DNA of 6,943 bases, taken from contig JAAYLO010000113.1 in NCBI GenBank assembly GCA_012521855.1, positions 1 through 6,943 on the forward strand, given 5' to 3'. The first letter of the stretch is position 1. Each line of letters starts with the position of its first letter. The stretch is from Halanaerobiaceae bacterium. Lineage in GTDB: Bacteria > Bacillota > Halanaerobiia > Halanaerobiales > DTU029. Under the pieces are notes generated by a model. The model worked only from the letters and a program-made list of their open reading frames with translations, made no database searches and was not told where the DNA came from. A program made the translations under genes and the position numbers. Positions 1 through 5,426 of the stretch are shown one piece after another.

Positions 1-45
1 ATGTAATTCTGCTATAGTCTGCTTTTCCAGTTCACCAATATTCAC
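1..45 (-). CDS. rho: Transcription termination factor Rho, N-terminal fragment (cut by window edge)
   Basis: Only the first 15 codons are inside the window. They begin at a GTG (45-43) and read MNIGELEKQTIAELH. This matches the usual opening of Rho proteins (a short helix ending in T-I-A-E-L), the start of the Rho N-terminal domain that precedes the RNA-binding OB fold. A strong ribosome binding site, AGGTGGTG, lies about 6 nt upstream and supports the GTG. The reading frame is closed by a TAG just upstream, so no longer N-terminus is possible beyond a few codons. Rho is the hexameric ATP-dependent RNA helicase that ends transcription. Its position downstream of fba is the familiar Bacillota arrangement. 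The upstream gap (46-209, after the fba terminator) is AT-rich and shows no promoter I would defend. The identification rests on 15 residues plus gene order. Confidence 0.8.
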   Translation of the reverse strand, partial: MNIGELEKQTIAELH

Positions 46-197
46 TAAATCCACCACCTAATAAGAACTTATTATTAAAAAATGATCTATAAATTATCTG
101 AAAGATTTGGTCTGATAAAATAGAGAAAAAGTATGGTTTATTATTATTTTTGAGAAGTATATAATAGCAAAAGAAATATTGAAGGGATATTCAGTAG

Positions 198-240
198 AAA
201 AAGGGAGAAAAGGGTATACTGTTAATCCAGGTATACCCTT
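198..240 (-). terminator. Intrinsic terminator downstream of fba
   Basis: A perfect 10-bp inverted repeat (210-219 paired with 231-240, arms AAGGGTATAC/GTATACCCTT) encloses an 11-nt loop. It begins 14 nt after the fba stop codon. On the minus strand the stem is followed by a T-rich but interrupted tract (TTCTCCCTTTTT). It separates the fba unit from rho. Stem GC content is modest and the U-tract is broken, so termination may be incomplete. Confidence 0.75.
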
Positions 241-254
241 ATTGTCCTGCAAAT

Positions 255-1109
255 TTAAGCCTTACCTTTACTACCTAATAATTCAATCTTATTGATTACC
301 TCTTTCTTGATTGCCTCCCTGCCCGGACCACAGAATTTCCTGGGGTCATATACATCAGGATCAGCATTAAATATTTCCCTAATTTTTGCATTAAAAGCCT
401 GCTGGAATTCAGTATTTATATTAACTTTATTTACACCCAGTGAAATAGCCTTCTTTATATCTCTATCTGGAACACCAGATGCTCCATGTAATACTACCGG
501 GATTTTTATCTTTTCTTTAATGGCTTTTAATCTTTCGAAATCCAGTTTTGGCTCACCGCTATATACTCCATGAGCAGTACCGATGGCTACAGCCAGGGCG
601 TCCACTCCTGTTCTTTCAACAAATTCTAAAGCCTGGTCAGGATCTGTAAATGTTGCATCTTCTTCAGCAACAGATAGATCATCTTCTGTTCCGCCCAGTT
701 GGCCTAATTCAGCTTCAACAGTTACACCAACTGCATGAGCTGCCTCCACCACTTTTCTGGTCAACTCAATATTTTCTTCAAACGGGTAATGTGAGCCATC
801 AATCATTACAGATGAATACCCGTTTCTTATACACTTCATAACAGATTCAAAACTGCTGCCGTGATCGAGATGAAGAGCAACCGGTATTGTAGTATTTTTG
901 ACAGCTGCCCCGACCATACCTATTACATATTCCATTCCTATGTACTTTAATGCCCCTTCACTGGTCTGTAAGATCAAGGGTGAGTTTGTCTCTTCTGCAG
1001 CCCAGATAATGGCCTGTAGAAACTCAAGATTATTGATATTAAAACCACCTACTGCATACTTTTCTTCATTGGCTTTTTTCAAGATATCAGCCATTGGTAC
1101 TAAATTCAT
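255..1109 (-). CDS. fba: Class II fructose-1,6-bisphosphate aldolase
   Basis: This is a zinc-dependent cytosolic aldolase that reversibly cleaves fructose 1,6-bisphosphate into dihydroxyacetone phosphate and glyceraldehyde 3-phosphate, in glycolysis and gluconeogenesis. The 284-residue protein has the length of the short Bacillus-type class II enzymes and is one TIM barrel. Visible active-site elements in order are LDHG (Asp82 acid/base, His83 zinc ligand), the EAELG strand (Glu134), TAHG (His180 zinc ligand), LHGASG (His208 zinc ligand and phosphate loop), and KVNINT (230-233, substrate and phosphate binding). The ATG start has GGAGAT 8 nt upstream. The gene lies 44 nt after the Cys-rich gene with no terminator between, so the two are probably co-transcribed, and it is followed by an intrinsic terminator. 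Tagatose-bisphosphate aldolase or a related family member is possible, but the position beside rho favours the central aldolase. Confidence 0.95.
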   Translation of the reverse strand: MNLVPMADILKKANEEKYAVGGFNINNLEFLQAIIWAAEETNSPLILQTSEGALKYIGMEYVIGMVGAAVKNTTIPVALHLDHGSSFESVMKCIRNGYSSVMIDGSHYPFEENIELTRKVVEAAHAVGVTVEAELGQLGGTEDDLSVAEEDATFTDPDQALEFVERTGVDALAVAIGTAHGVYSGEPKLDFERLKAIKEKIKIPVVLHGASGVPDRDIKKAISLGVNKVNINTEFQQAFNAKIREIFNADPDVYDPRKFCGPGREAIKKEVINKIELLGSKGKA

Positions 1110-1153
1110 TTATTTTTATCTCCTTCCTTATAAAATTATATTAAACAATGAGA

Positions 1154-1786
1154 TTAAAAATTTTTTGATCTCCCTGTTGAAATATTAAGAATAATTTCAT
1201 CAAGTTTTTTTATCTTACTTAAATCTTCTCTTGTAGAAGCAGGTATTATCTTTACAGCATAACAATTATTACAGGAAATTTCCAGCCTGTCAGAAAATAA
1301 TTCAATATTAATATTATGATTACCACATTCACAATACAGCGAACTTTTCGCTGCAATATCATGTAAATAATCCAGTATTTCCAGCATAATTTCTGGATTT
1401 ATAAACTCATCAAAACCCAGGTCATTGGCCATGGAATTTAATTCTTCCTGCTGGCGCTCCAATTCTTCATTTACCAGTTCATAAAAAACGAAACAACCCA
1501 GATTTAAGTCTGTTTCATAACATACAAGTGAGTTCAGTAATTTCTTTGACCAGAAAACTTTCCCCGGAAGAAGAACACAATGCTCCCTGTCACAAATAAT
1601 ACAATAATAAGTAATAGAAACATAATTGGAACCTTTTTTACTTATAGTGGCTTTATGAGTACCGCATTCGCATTGTAATGACAACTTTTCTTTACCTGAT
1701 AAATGAAAAATATCTATAATATCCATTTCCATTCTCCCGCATTCCGGACAGCGCATTGCAAAAGCAGTAGATAATTCTAATAACAT
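1154..1786 (-). CDS. Uncharacterised Cys-rich, probably zinc-binding protein with a repeated CECG...CxxC module
   Basis: Function unknown. The 210-residue protein has 13 cysteines, mostly in pairs: CPEC (13-16), CEC (39-41), CIIC (62-65), CEC (152-154) and CNNC (172-175). The central segment (about 104-148) is Glu-rich and probably helical. Residues 39-65 and 152-175 look like two copies of one module: C-E-C-G-[TN]-H, a beta-type stretch, then C-x-x-C. No signal peptide or membrane segment is visible, so it should be cytosolic. From memory, short proteins opening with an M-[LI]-x-E-[LI]-S-T...RCPECG pattern are common, unnamed, in Clostridia-type genomes. That supports both the family and the ATG chosen, whose ribosome binding site is unusually distant (see the leader hairpin). 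It precedes fba by 44 nt, so an operon with fba is likely, but this does not reveal a role. A structural zinc or regulatory nucleic-acid-binding function is a guess only. Confidence 0.8.
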   Translation of the reverse strand: MLLELSTAFAMRCPECGRMEMDIIDIFHLSGKEKLSLQCECGTHKATISKKGSNYVSITYYCIICDREHCVLLPGKVFWSKKLLNSLVCYETDLNLGCFVFYELVNEELERQQEELNSMANDLGFDEFINPEIMLEILDYLHDIAAKSSLYCECGNHNINIELFSDRLEISCNNCYAVKIIPASTREDLSKIKKLDEIILNISTGRSKNF

Positions 1787-1823
1787 GGCTCTACCTGATT
1801 TAATTCAGGTCTTCACCTCCTTC
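1787..1823 (-). promoter_or_regulatory. Ribosome binding site separated from the start codon by a hairpin
   Basis: The strongest Shine-Dalgarno sequence upstream of the Cys-rich gene (GAAGGAGGTG, 1823-1814) is 29 nt from the ATG at 1786, too far for normal initiation. A 6-bp hairpin lies between them (ACCTGA/TCAGGT, 1793-1798 with 1805-1810, 6-nt loop). Folding it leaves about 11 nt between the Shine-Dalgarno and the start. A second, weak candidate site (AGGT, about 6 nt from the ATG) is buried in the hairpin arm. The frame has a TAA just upstream and no other start codon before this ATG. Confidence 0.5.
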
Positions 1824-1882
1824 AAACTAAATATTCTCCATAATAATGAAAAATCCTTTTTTTATGTAATTTAAACTTATGC

Positions 1883-1936
1883 AAAAAAAGCTCCTTCCCA
1901 GGTCTACTAAGATTATTACCTGAGACAGGAGCTTTT
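1883..1936 (-). terminator. Strong bipartite intrinsic terminator after the pyrG-HAD unit
   Basis: A 10-bp outer stem (1886-1895 with 1927-1936, arms AAAAGCTCCT/AGGAGCTTTT) encloses an inner 5-bp stem (CAGGT 1899-1903 with ACCTG 1918-1922), with a small internal loop between them. Minus-strand transcripts run directly into seven U residues. It starts 6 nt after the HAD stop codon, so it ends the pyrG-HAD transcript. The A/T flanks are symmetric, so some activity on the other strand is possible. Confidence 0.9.
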
Positions 1937-1942
1937 ATACCC

Positions 1943-2647
1943 TTAAAAACACTCCATTAAGTCCTCAAAACTACCCTGCCAGTACGCTTTTATCTCCTTA
2001 TTCTCGCGATCTATTAGAAAATCTGTTACCAGATATGTCTTCATACCCAGTTTCCCGGCGATCAAATCCTCCTGGACATCATTTCCAATCATTATACAGT
2101 TTCCCGGTTCAAGACGAAGTTTATCAACAATCTCCCAGTAATAGTTAATATTGGGTTTGCAATAATGCATATTCTCATAATGAGTAATTAAAGAAAAGGC
2201 TTCAGGATCAATATCAACCCAACGTACCCTCTCAACCAGGGCCTCCTCGGGAAAGAGGGGATTTGTAGCCAGCACTAACTGATATCCTTTTTCCTTCAGT
2301 TTCTTTACCAGTCTGGCGGGTAAATCGCTAAATCCTGCACTATCCCGTAAAAGAGGAAATTTCTCAAGATAAAATCTGTCAAAACGCTTCATTATTTTCT
2401 CTTTTTCATTGTTTACTCCCATTAAAGCAAAGAAATTTTCCACAAATACTTCCTTATTTGTCTTTTCACCATTGTTTTCAATCATTTTATCTGTTGCAAT
2501 TATTAAATTTTTTATAAGTTTTTCTGCTTCAAAAATTCCTGCAAATTCTTCTGTCAACAACTTGAAATATGCCTTTAAAAAAACCTCTATTTCCATGGGT
2601 AAAAGTGTACCATCCAGATCCAGTAATATAGTTTTTTTACACACCAT
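1943..2647 (-). CDS. HAD-superfamily hydrolase (probable small-molecule phosphatase)
   Basis: A cytosolic Mg-dependent phosphohydrolase of unknown substrate. All four HAD motifs are present: motif I DLDGT (Asp10 nucleophile, Asp12 acid/base), motif II ATNP (Thr128), motif III Lys164 in CKPN, and motif IV GNDxxED (Asp190, with Glu193-Asp194). Residues about 17-100 form the helical cap expected of a subfamily I enzyme. Length is 234 residues. I chose the ATG at 2647 because TGAGGTG lies just upstream (a slightly tight spacing of 4-5 nt) and it places the first catalytic strand at residues 5-9. A TTG at 2674 would add nine residues but has no Shine-Dalgarno. It starts 28 nt after the pyrG stop with no terminator between, so it is co-transcribed with CTP synthase. 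Action on a nucleotide or other phosphate metabolite is a context-based inference only. Confidence 0.88.
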   Translation of the reverse strand: MVCKKTILLDLDGTLLPMEIEVFLKAYFKLLTEEFAGIFEAEKLIKNLIIATDKMIENNGEKTNKEVFVENFFALMGVNNEKEKIMKRFDRFYLEKFPLLRDSAGFSDLPARLVKKLKEKGYQLVLATNPLFPEEALVERVRWVDIDPEAFSLITHYENMHYCKPNINYYWEIVDKLRLEPGNCIMIGNDVQEDLIAGKLGMKTYLVTDFLIDRENKEIKAYWQGSFEDLMECF

Positions 2648-2675
2648 AAAACACCTCATCACTTTTAAAAGCAAT

Positions 2676-4286
2676 TTATTTACTATGTTCCATACTGGCT
2701 TTTATAAAACCGGTAAACAAAGGATGGGGTCGGTTAGGTCTTGACTTAAACTCAGGATGAAACTGAACTCCTACAAACCAGGGATGATCCTTTAATTCTA
2801 TTATTTCCACCAATTTCTCATCAGGAGACAGCCCGGCTAAAACCAGTCCCATCTCTTTCAGTTCATTTCTATATTCATTATTAAATTCATAACGATGGCG
2901 GTGGCGCTCATATATTATTTCTTCGCCATATAATGAACGGCTTATTGTCCCTTCTAACATTTTACAGGGGTATAAACCCAATCTCATGGTCCGGTCCATT
3001 TCTTCTGTTTCTTTTTGCTCAGGCATAAGGTCAATAACAGGATATCCTGTTGAGGAATTAAATTCAGTACTATTAGCCCCTTTATACCCGGCTACATTAC
3101 GGCTAAATTCAATTACTGCACACTGCATACCGAGGGAAATACCGAAAAAGGGTATTTTATTTTCCCTGGCATATCTGATGGCATTTATTTTCCCTTCAAT
3201 CCCCCTGTCTCCAAAACCACCAGGCACAAGAATACCATCAGCATCAGCAAGTATTTCTCCAATATTATCTGCTGTTTCCAGATCTTCAGCAAGAATATAT
3301 TTGATTTTTACACAGGTATCATTGGCAACACCTGCATGTTTAAGTGCTTCATTAATACTTATATAGGCATCAGGGAGCTGGACATATTTCCCCACAAGAG
3401 CTATTGTTACGCTCCTGGAGAGATTCTTCATCTTTTCAACCAGTTCAACCCATTCATCCAGATCTGGTTCATGAACCTTTGCTTCCAGGCCCAACTTTTC
3501 AACAACAATAGAGGGCAGTCCTTCTTTTTCCAGTTCCAGAGGCACTTCATAAATATGATTAACATCAACTACATTGATAACAGCTTTTTTATCAATATCC
3601 CCGAAAAGGGCTATTTTTGCCCTCACATCCTGTGTCAAAGCTCTATCAGAACGGCAGACTACAGCATCAGGCTGAATACCGATACTTCTCAATTCTTTTA
3701 TACTATGCTGTGTTGGTTTGGTCTTCAGCTCACCGGCAGTAGTAATATATGGTACGAGCGTACAGTGTAAATAAAAAACATTTTCTTTACCCAGATCACT
3801 TTTTAGCTGCCTGATAGCTTCAATAAAGGGCAGACTCTCAATATCGCCGACAGTACCGCCAATCTCCGTAATAACCACATCTGCATCTGTTTCACGGCCT
3901 ACCCTGGTAATCCGGTCTTTTATTTCATCTGTTATATGTGGAATAACCTGAACTGTAGCTCCCTGGTAATCTCCTCTTCTTTCTTTAAAAAGCACAGAAC
4001 TGTATATCTTACCGGTTGTCAGATTATTATTCTGATTGAGATTGATATCAATAAATCGTTCATAATGACCCAGGTCCAGGTCAGTTTCTGCCCCATCATC
4101 TGTCACAAAAACCTCTCCATGCTGATAAGGGCTCATTGTACCCGGATCCACATTTATATATGGGTCAAATTTCTGAATACTTACCTTCAAGCCACGGCTT
4201 TTTAATAATCTCCCCAGAGAAGCTGCTGTTATGCCTTTTCCCAGGGCAGAAACCACTCCTCCTGTTACAAAAATATATTTCGTCAC
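2676..4286 (-). CDS. pyrG: CTP synthase with Ser in place of the glutaminase nucleophile Cys
   Basis: The enzyme converts UTP, ATP and an ammonia donor to CTP, the last step of pyrimidine nucleotide synthesis, in the cytosol. At 536 residues it is full length. The synthetase domain (about 1-270) has the P-loop SALGKG (13-18), the DLGHYERF segment (Asp71) and TEIGGTVGD (Glu141), which bind Mg-ATP and UTP. The C-terminal class I glutamine amidotransferase domain (about 290-530) has the oxyanion segment PGGFG (355-359), the lid residues RGIEGK and the triad His510/Glu512 in FHPEF. The nucleophile elbow, normally GICLGMQ, reads GISLGMQ: Ser384, codon TCC at 3137-3135. In the Escherichia coli enzyme, loss of this Cys (Cys379) removes glutamine-dependent but not ammonia-dependent activity. 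This protein is therefore predicted to be ammonia-dependent. The start is GTG with a GGGGGAG site upstream; the N-terminus MTKYIFVTGG is typical. It is followed by the HAD gene. Confidence 0.97.
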   Translation of the reverse strand: MTKYIFVTGGVVSALGKGITAASLGRLLKSRGLKVSIQKFDPYINVDPGTMSPYQHGEVFVTDDGAETDLDLGHYERFIDINLNQNNNLTTGKIYSSVLFKERRGDYQGATVQVIPHITDEIKDRITRVGRETDADVVITEIGGTVGDIESLPFIEAIRQLKSDLGKENVFYLHCTLVPYITTAGELKTKPTQHSIKELRSIGIQPDAVVCRSDRALTQDVRAKIALFGDIDKKAVINVVDVNHIYEVPLELEKEGLPSIVVEKLGLEAKVHEPDLDEWVELVEKMKNLSRSVTIALVGKYVQLPDAYISINEALKHAGVANDTCVKIKYILAEDLETADNIGEILADADGILVPGGFGDRGIEGKINAIRYARENKIPFFGISLGMQCAVIEFSRNVAGYKGANSTEFNSSTGYPVIDLMPEQKETEEMDRTMRLGLYPCKMLEGTISRSLYGEEIIYERHRHRYEFNNEYRNELKEMGLVLAGLSPDEKLVEIIELKDHPWFVGVQFHPEFKSRPNRPHPLFTGFIKASMEHSK

Positions 4287-4337
4287 TAATACTCCCCCTT
4301 TTAAACCAGAAACATGTTTTTAACTATAACCCTGGAC

Positions 4338-4379
4338 ATTATAAAAGCCACAGTATGGTGTCCTGCCCACTGTGGCACC
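4338..4379 (-). promoter_or_regulatory. pyrG leader hairpin: terminator or attenuator
   Basis: An 8-bp stem (GCCACAGT 4347-4354 with ACTGTGGC 4369-4376, 14-nt loop) is followed on the minus strand by TTTTATAAT. It lies just inside the transcript expected from the pyrG promoter and about 60 nt after the flavodoxin-like stop codon. It could end flavodoxin transcripts, attenuate pyrG, or both. A competing hairpin (GGTGCC 4379-4374 with GGACACC 4363-4357, one bulged A) uses part of the same 5' arm, so the two cannot form together. The U-tract is short, so termination would be partial. Confidence 0.55.
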
Positions 4380-4389
4380 TTATCTTAAT

Positions 4390-4418
4390 ATTATACATTA
4401 TCAAATTTTATTTGACAA
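4390..4418 (-). promoter_or_regulatory. Sigma-A-type promoter of pyrG
   Basis: On the minus strand the -35 is TTGTCA (4418-4413, 5 of 6 consensus), followed by a 17-bp spacer and a perfect -10 TATAAT (4395-4390). Transcription should begin near 4383-4384, giving a leader of about 97 nt before the GTG. The initial transcript has no pppGGGC start, so the G-stuttering mechanism known for Bacillus subtilis pyrG is not indicated. Confidence 0.8.
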
Positions 4419-4437
4419 GAGAAATAATGCAATTTAT

Positions 4438-4839
4438 CTATAGCTGTTCACCAAAAGCCACAGCAGATTGCCTGCTTTTCAAAGCAGTAAAATTATTGAC
4501 AAAACACCCCAGTTTTTCCAATTCTGCCATCAACACTTTTAATGCTTTATCTGTAGCCATTCCCTTTGGGCTGACAAAGGCAATAGCTTCTTTTCCGGCT
4601 GTCCTCTTGCATTGGGAAAGAAAAGGCGGGATATCAGGAGCAATCTTTCCTTTTATGACTCCATAGGCAGGGCTTCCAACGAGAACCACATCATATGGGA
4701 AAAACGATACAACCTTACCCTGTTCCCTGGTACTTATGAGATCGACCTGATAAGCATTTTTTCTGGCTCCTTCAGCTATACCTTCCGCAATCTCTTTCAG
4801 ATTACCTTCACTGGAGTAAATAATTAATACTTTCTTCAT
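4438..4839 (-). CDS. Small flavodoxin-fold protein with a degenerate FMN-phosphate loop
   Basis: A 133-residue single-domain protein with the alternating beta/alpha pattern of flavodoxins: first strand KVLIIYSS (3-10), then the phosphate-loop region EGNLKEIAEG (11-20), strand YDVVLVGSPAYG (49-60, the loop that normally contacts the flavin ring), and strand EAIAFVSPKG (84-93). Flavodoxin family proteins usually carry a T-G-N-T type loop after strand 1. Here the loop is one residue shorter, and the final Thr is Leu14, so FMN binding is uncertain. If FMN binds, it would be a cytosolic one-electron carrier or a small flavodoxin/WrbA-like oxidoreductase. I chose the ATG at 4839 because AGGGGG lies 8-9 nt upstream and strand 1 follows directly; an upstream start at 4866 would add nine residues across the ribosome binding site. 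It has its own promoter and follows the trxA terminator. Confidence 0.8.
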   Translation of the reverse strand: MKKVLIIYSSEGNLKEIAEGIAEGARKNAYQVDLISTREQGKVVSFFPYDVVLVGSPAYGVIKGKIAPDIPPFLSQCKRTAGKEAIAFVSPKGMATDKALKVLMAELEKLGCFVNNFTALKSRQSAVAFGEQL

Positions 4840-4877
4840 TGATATTATCCCCCTCACAAAACACAACTACTTATATA

Positions 4878-4906
4878 ATTTTAACATAATTAGACTCAGT
4901 ATTCAA
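4878..4906 (-). promoter_or_regulatory. Promoter of the flavodoxin-like gene
   Basis: On the minus strand the -35 is TTGAAT (4906-4901, 4 of 6), followed by a 17-bp spacer and the -10 TAAAAT (4883-4878, 5 of 6). The -10 is preceded by TGT, an extended -10 element. It lies between the trxA terminator and the gene, with a leader of about 30 nt. Confidence 0.6.
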
Positions 4907-4937
4907 ATAATTTTGAAAGCAATCAAGAAAAAACTAT

Positions 4938-4971
4938 AAAAAAAGAGGCAAGCTCATTTTGAGATTGCCCC
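4938..4971 (-). terminator. Intrinsic terminator after trxA
   Basis: The hairpin arms are 4945-4955 and 4961-4971: GGCAA/TTGCC, one mismatch, then CTC/GAG, with a 5-nt loop and two closing pairs at the base (one G-U). The minus-strand stem is followed directly by seven U residues (4944-4938). It begins 21 nt after the trxA stop codon and isolates trxA from the flavodoxin-like gene. Confidence 0.9.
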
Positions 4972-4992
4972 ATATATCTTTTAATATTTTGT

Positions 4993-5307
4993 CTAAATGC
5001 CCAATCTGTCAATCAATTGGGCTTTAGGCATATATCCTGTCACCCTGTTTTTAACCTGCCCGTTTTCAAATAATATTAAGGTAGGTATACTCATTACACC
5101 ATACTGGACAGCTGTTGCCTGGTTTTCATCTACATTAAGTTTACAGACCTTTATATCATCATATTCTTTTGCTATTTCATCAACTACCGGCCCAAGCATC
5201 CGGCAGGGGCCGCACCATTCTGCCCAGAAATCAACCAGTACAGGTTTATCAGAATTCAACACCTCACTATTAAAATTCCCGTCACTCACAATTACGGTAT
5301 CTGCCAT
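4993..5307 (-). CDS. trxA: Thioredoxin
   Basis: A cytosolic dithiol-disulfide oxidoreductase that reduces protein disulfides and is itself recycled by thioredoxin reductase (not encoded here). The 104-residue length is typical. The redox site WCGPC (31-35, Cys32 and Cys35) follows strand VLVDFWAEW. The buried Asp26 (VDFW), the cis-proline Pro75 in SIPT and the FENG turn (80-83) are all in place. Cys55 is an extra non-catalytic cysteine. The ATG has GGGGTGAT about 6 nt upstream. It is followed by a strong terminator and preceded by an AT-rich gap with a possible promoter, so it is probably transcribed alone or with some readthrough from the aminopeptidase gene. Nothing unusual is seen in the protein. 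Confidence 0.97.
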   Translation of the reverse strand: MADTVIVSDGNFNSEVLNSDKPVLVDFWAEWCGPCRMLGPVVDEIAKEYDDIKVCKLNVDENQATAVQYGVMSIPTLILFENGQVKNRVTGYMPKAQLIDRLGI

Positions 5308-5363
5308 AAAATATCACCCCTATTATCTTTTTATATACGGCTTTTTGTCATTCTCTTATCTTT

Positions 5364-5395
5364 ATTATAAGTTATCTTAAAAATATAGATGTAAA
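5364..5395 (-). promoter_or_regulatory. Possible trxA promoter with an overlapping PerR-box-like palindrome
   Basis: A perfect -10 TATAAT (5369-5364) lies 57 nt upstream of the trxA ATG. The best -35 match, TTTACA (5395-5390), is 20 bp away, longer than normal, so the promoter may be weak or need an activator. The 15-mer TTATAATAAAGATAA (5370-5356) overlaps the -10 and matches the Bacillus PerR box TTATAATNATTATAA at 12 of 14 fixed positions. Six of those matches are the -10 itself and the background is AT-rich. Confidence 0.4.
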
Positions 5396-5426
5396 ACAAA
5401 TTACATTTCTTAATTTTTTCCTGTAT

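Noticed and set aside
1135..1140. Internal fba promoter (perfect TATAAT 26 nt before the ATG)
   Set aside because: No -35 at 16-18 bp is recognisable (AAATTT at 17 bp), and the region is AT-rich. Co-transcription with the Cys-rich gene is simpler.
1883..1936. T-box or other riboswitch in the long hairpin after the HAD gene
   Set aside because: It starts 6 nt after a stop codon, ends in seven U residues and lacks T-box or other recognised riboswitch motifs. A plain terminator explains it.
2648..2674. TTG at 2674 as HAD start
   Set aside because: It has no Shine-Dalgarno and would run through the ribosome binding site of the ATG at 2647.
3336..3770. Long plus-strand open frame (144 codons)
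   Set aside because: It lies wholly opposite pyrG, has no good ribosome binding site and its translation resembles no protein family. The same applies to the other plus-strand frames.
4338..4343. Second TATAAT downstream of the pyrG leader hairpin
   Set aside because: The matching -35 position reads GCAGGA, unlike consensus. The upstream promoter at 4390-4418 is far better.
4338..4384. Bacillus-type G-stuttering control of pyrG
   Set aside because: The predicted transcript start region reads GATAAGG, not GGGC, so the required initial G run is absent.
5389..5406. AT-only inverted repeat after the aminopeptidase gene as a terminator
   Set aside because: The 6-bp stem has one G-C pair and no immediate U-tract, so it is too weak to call.
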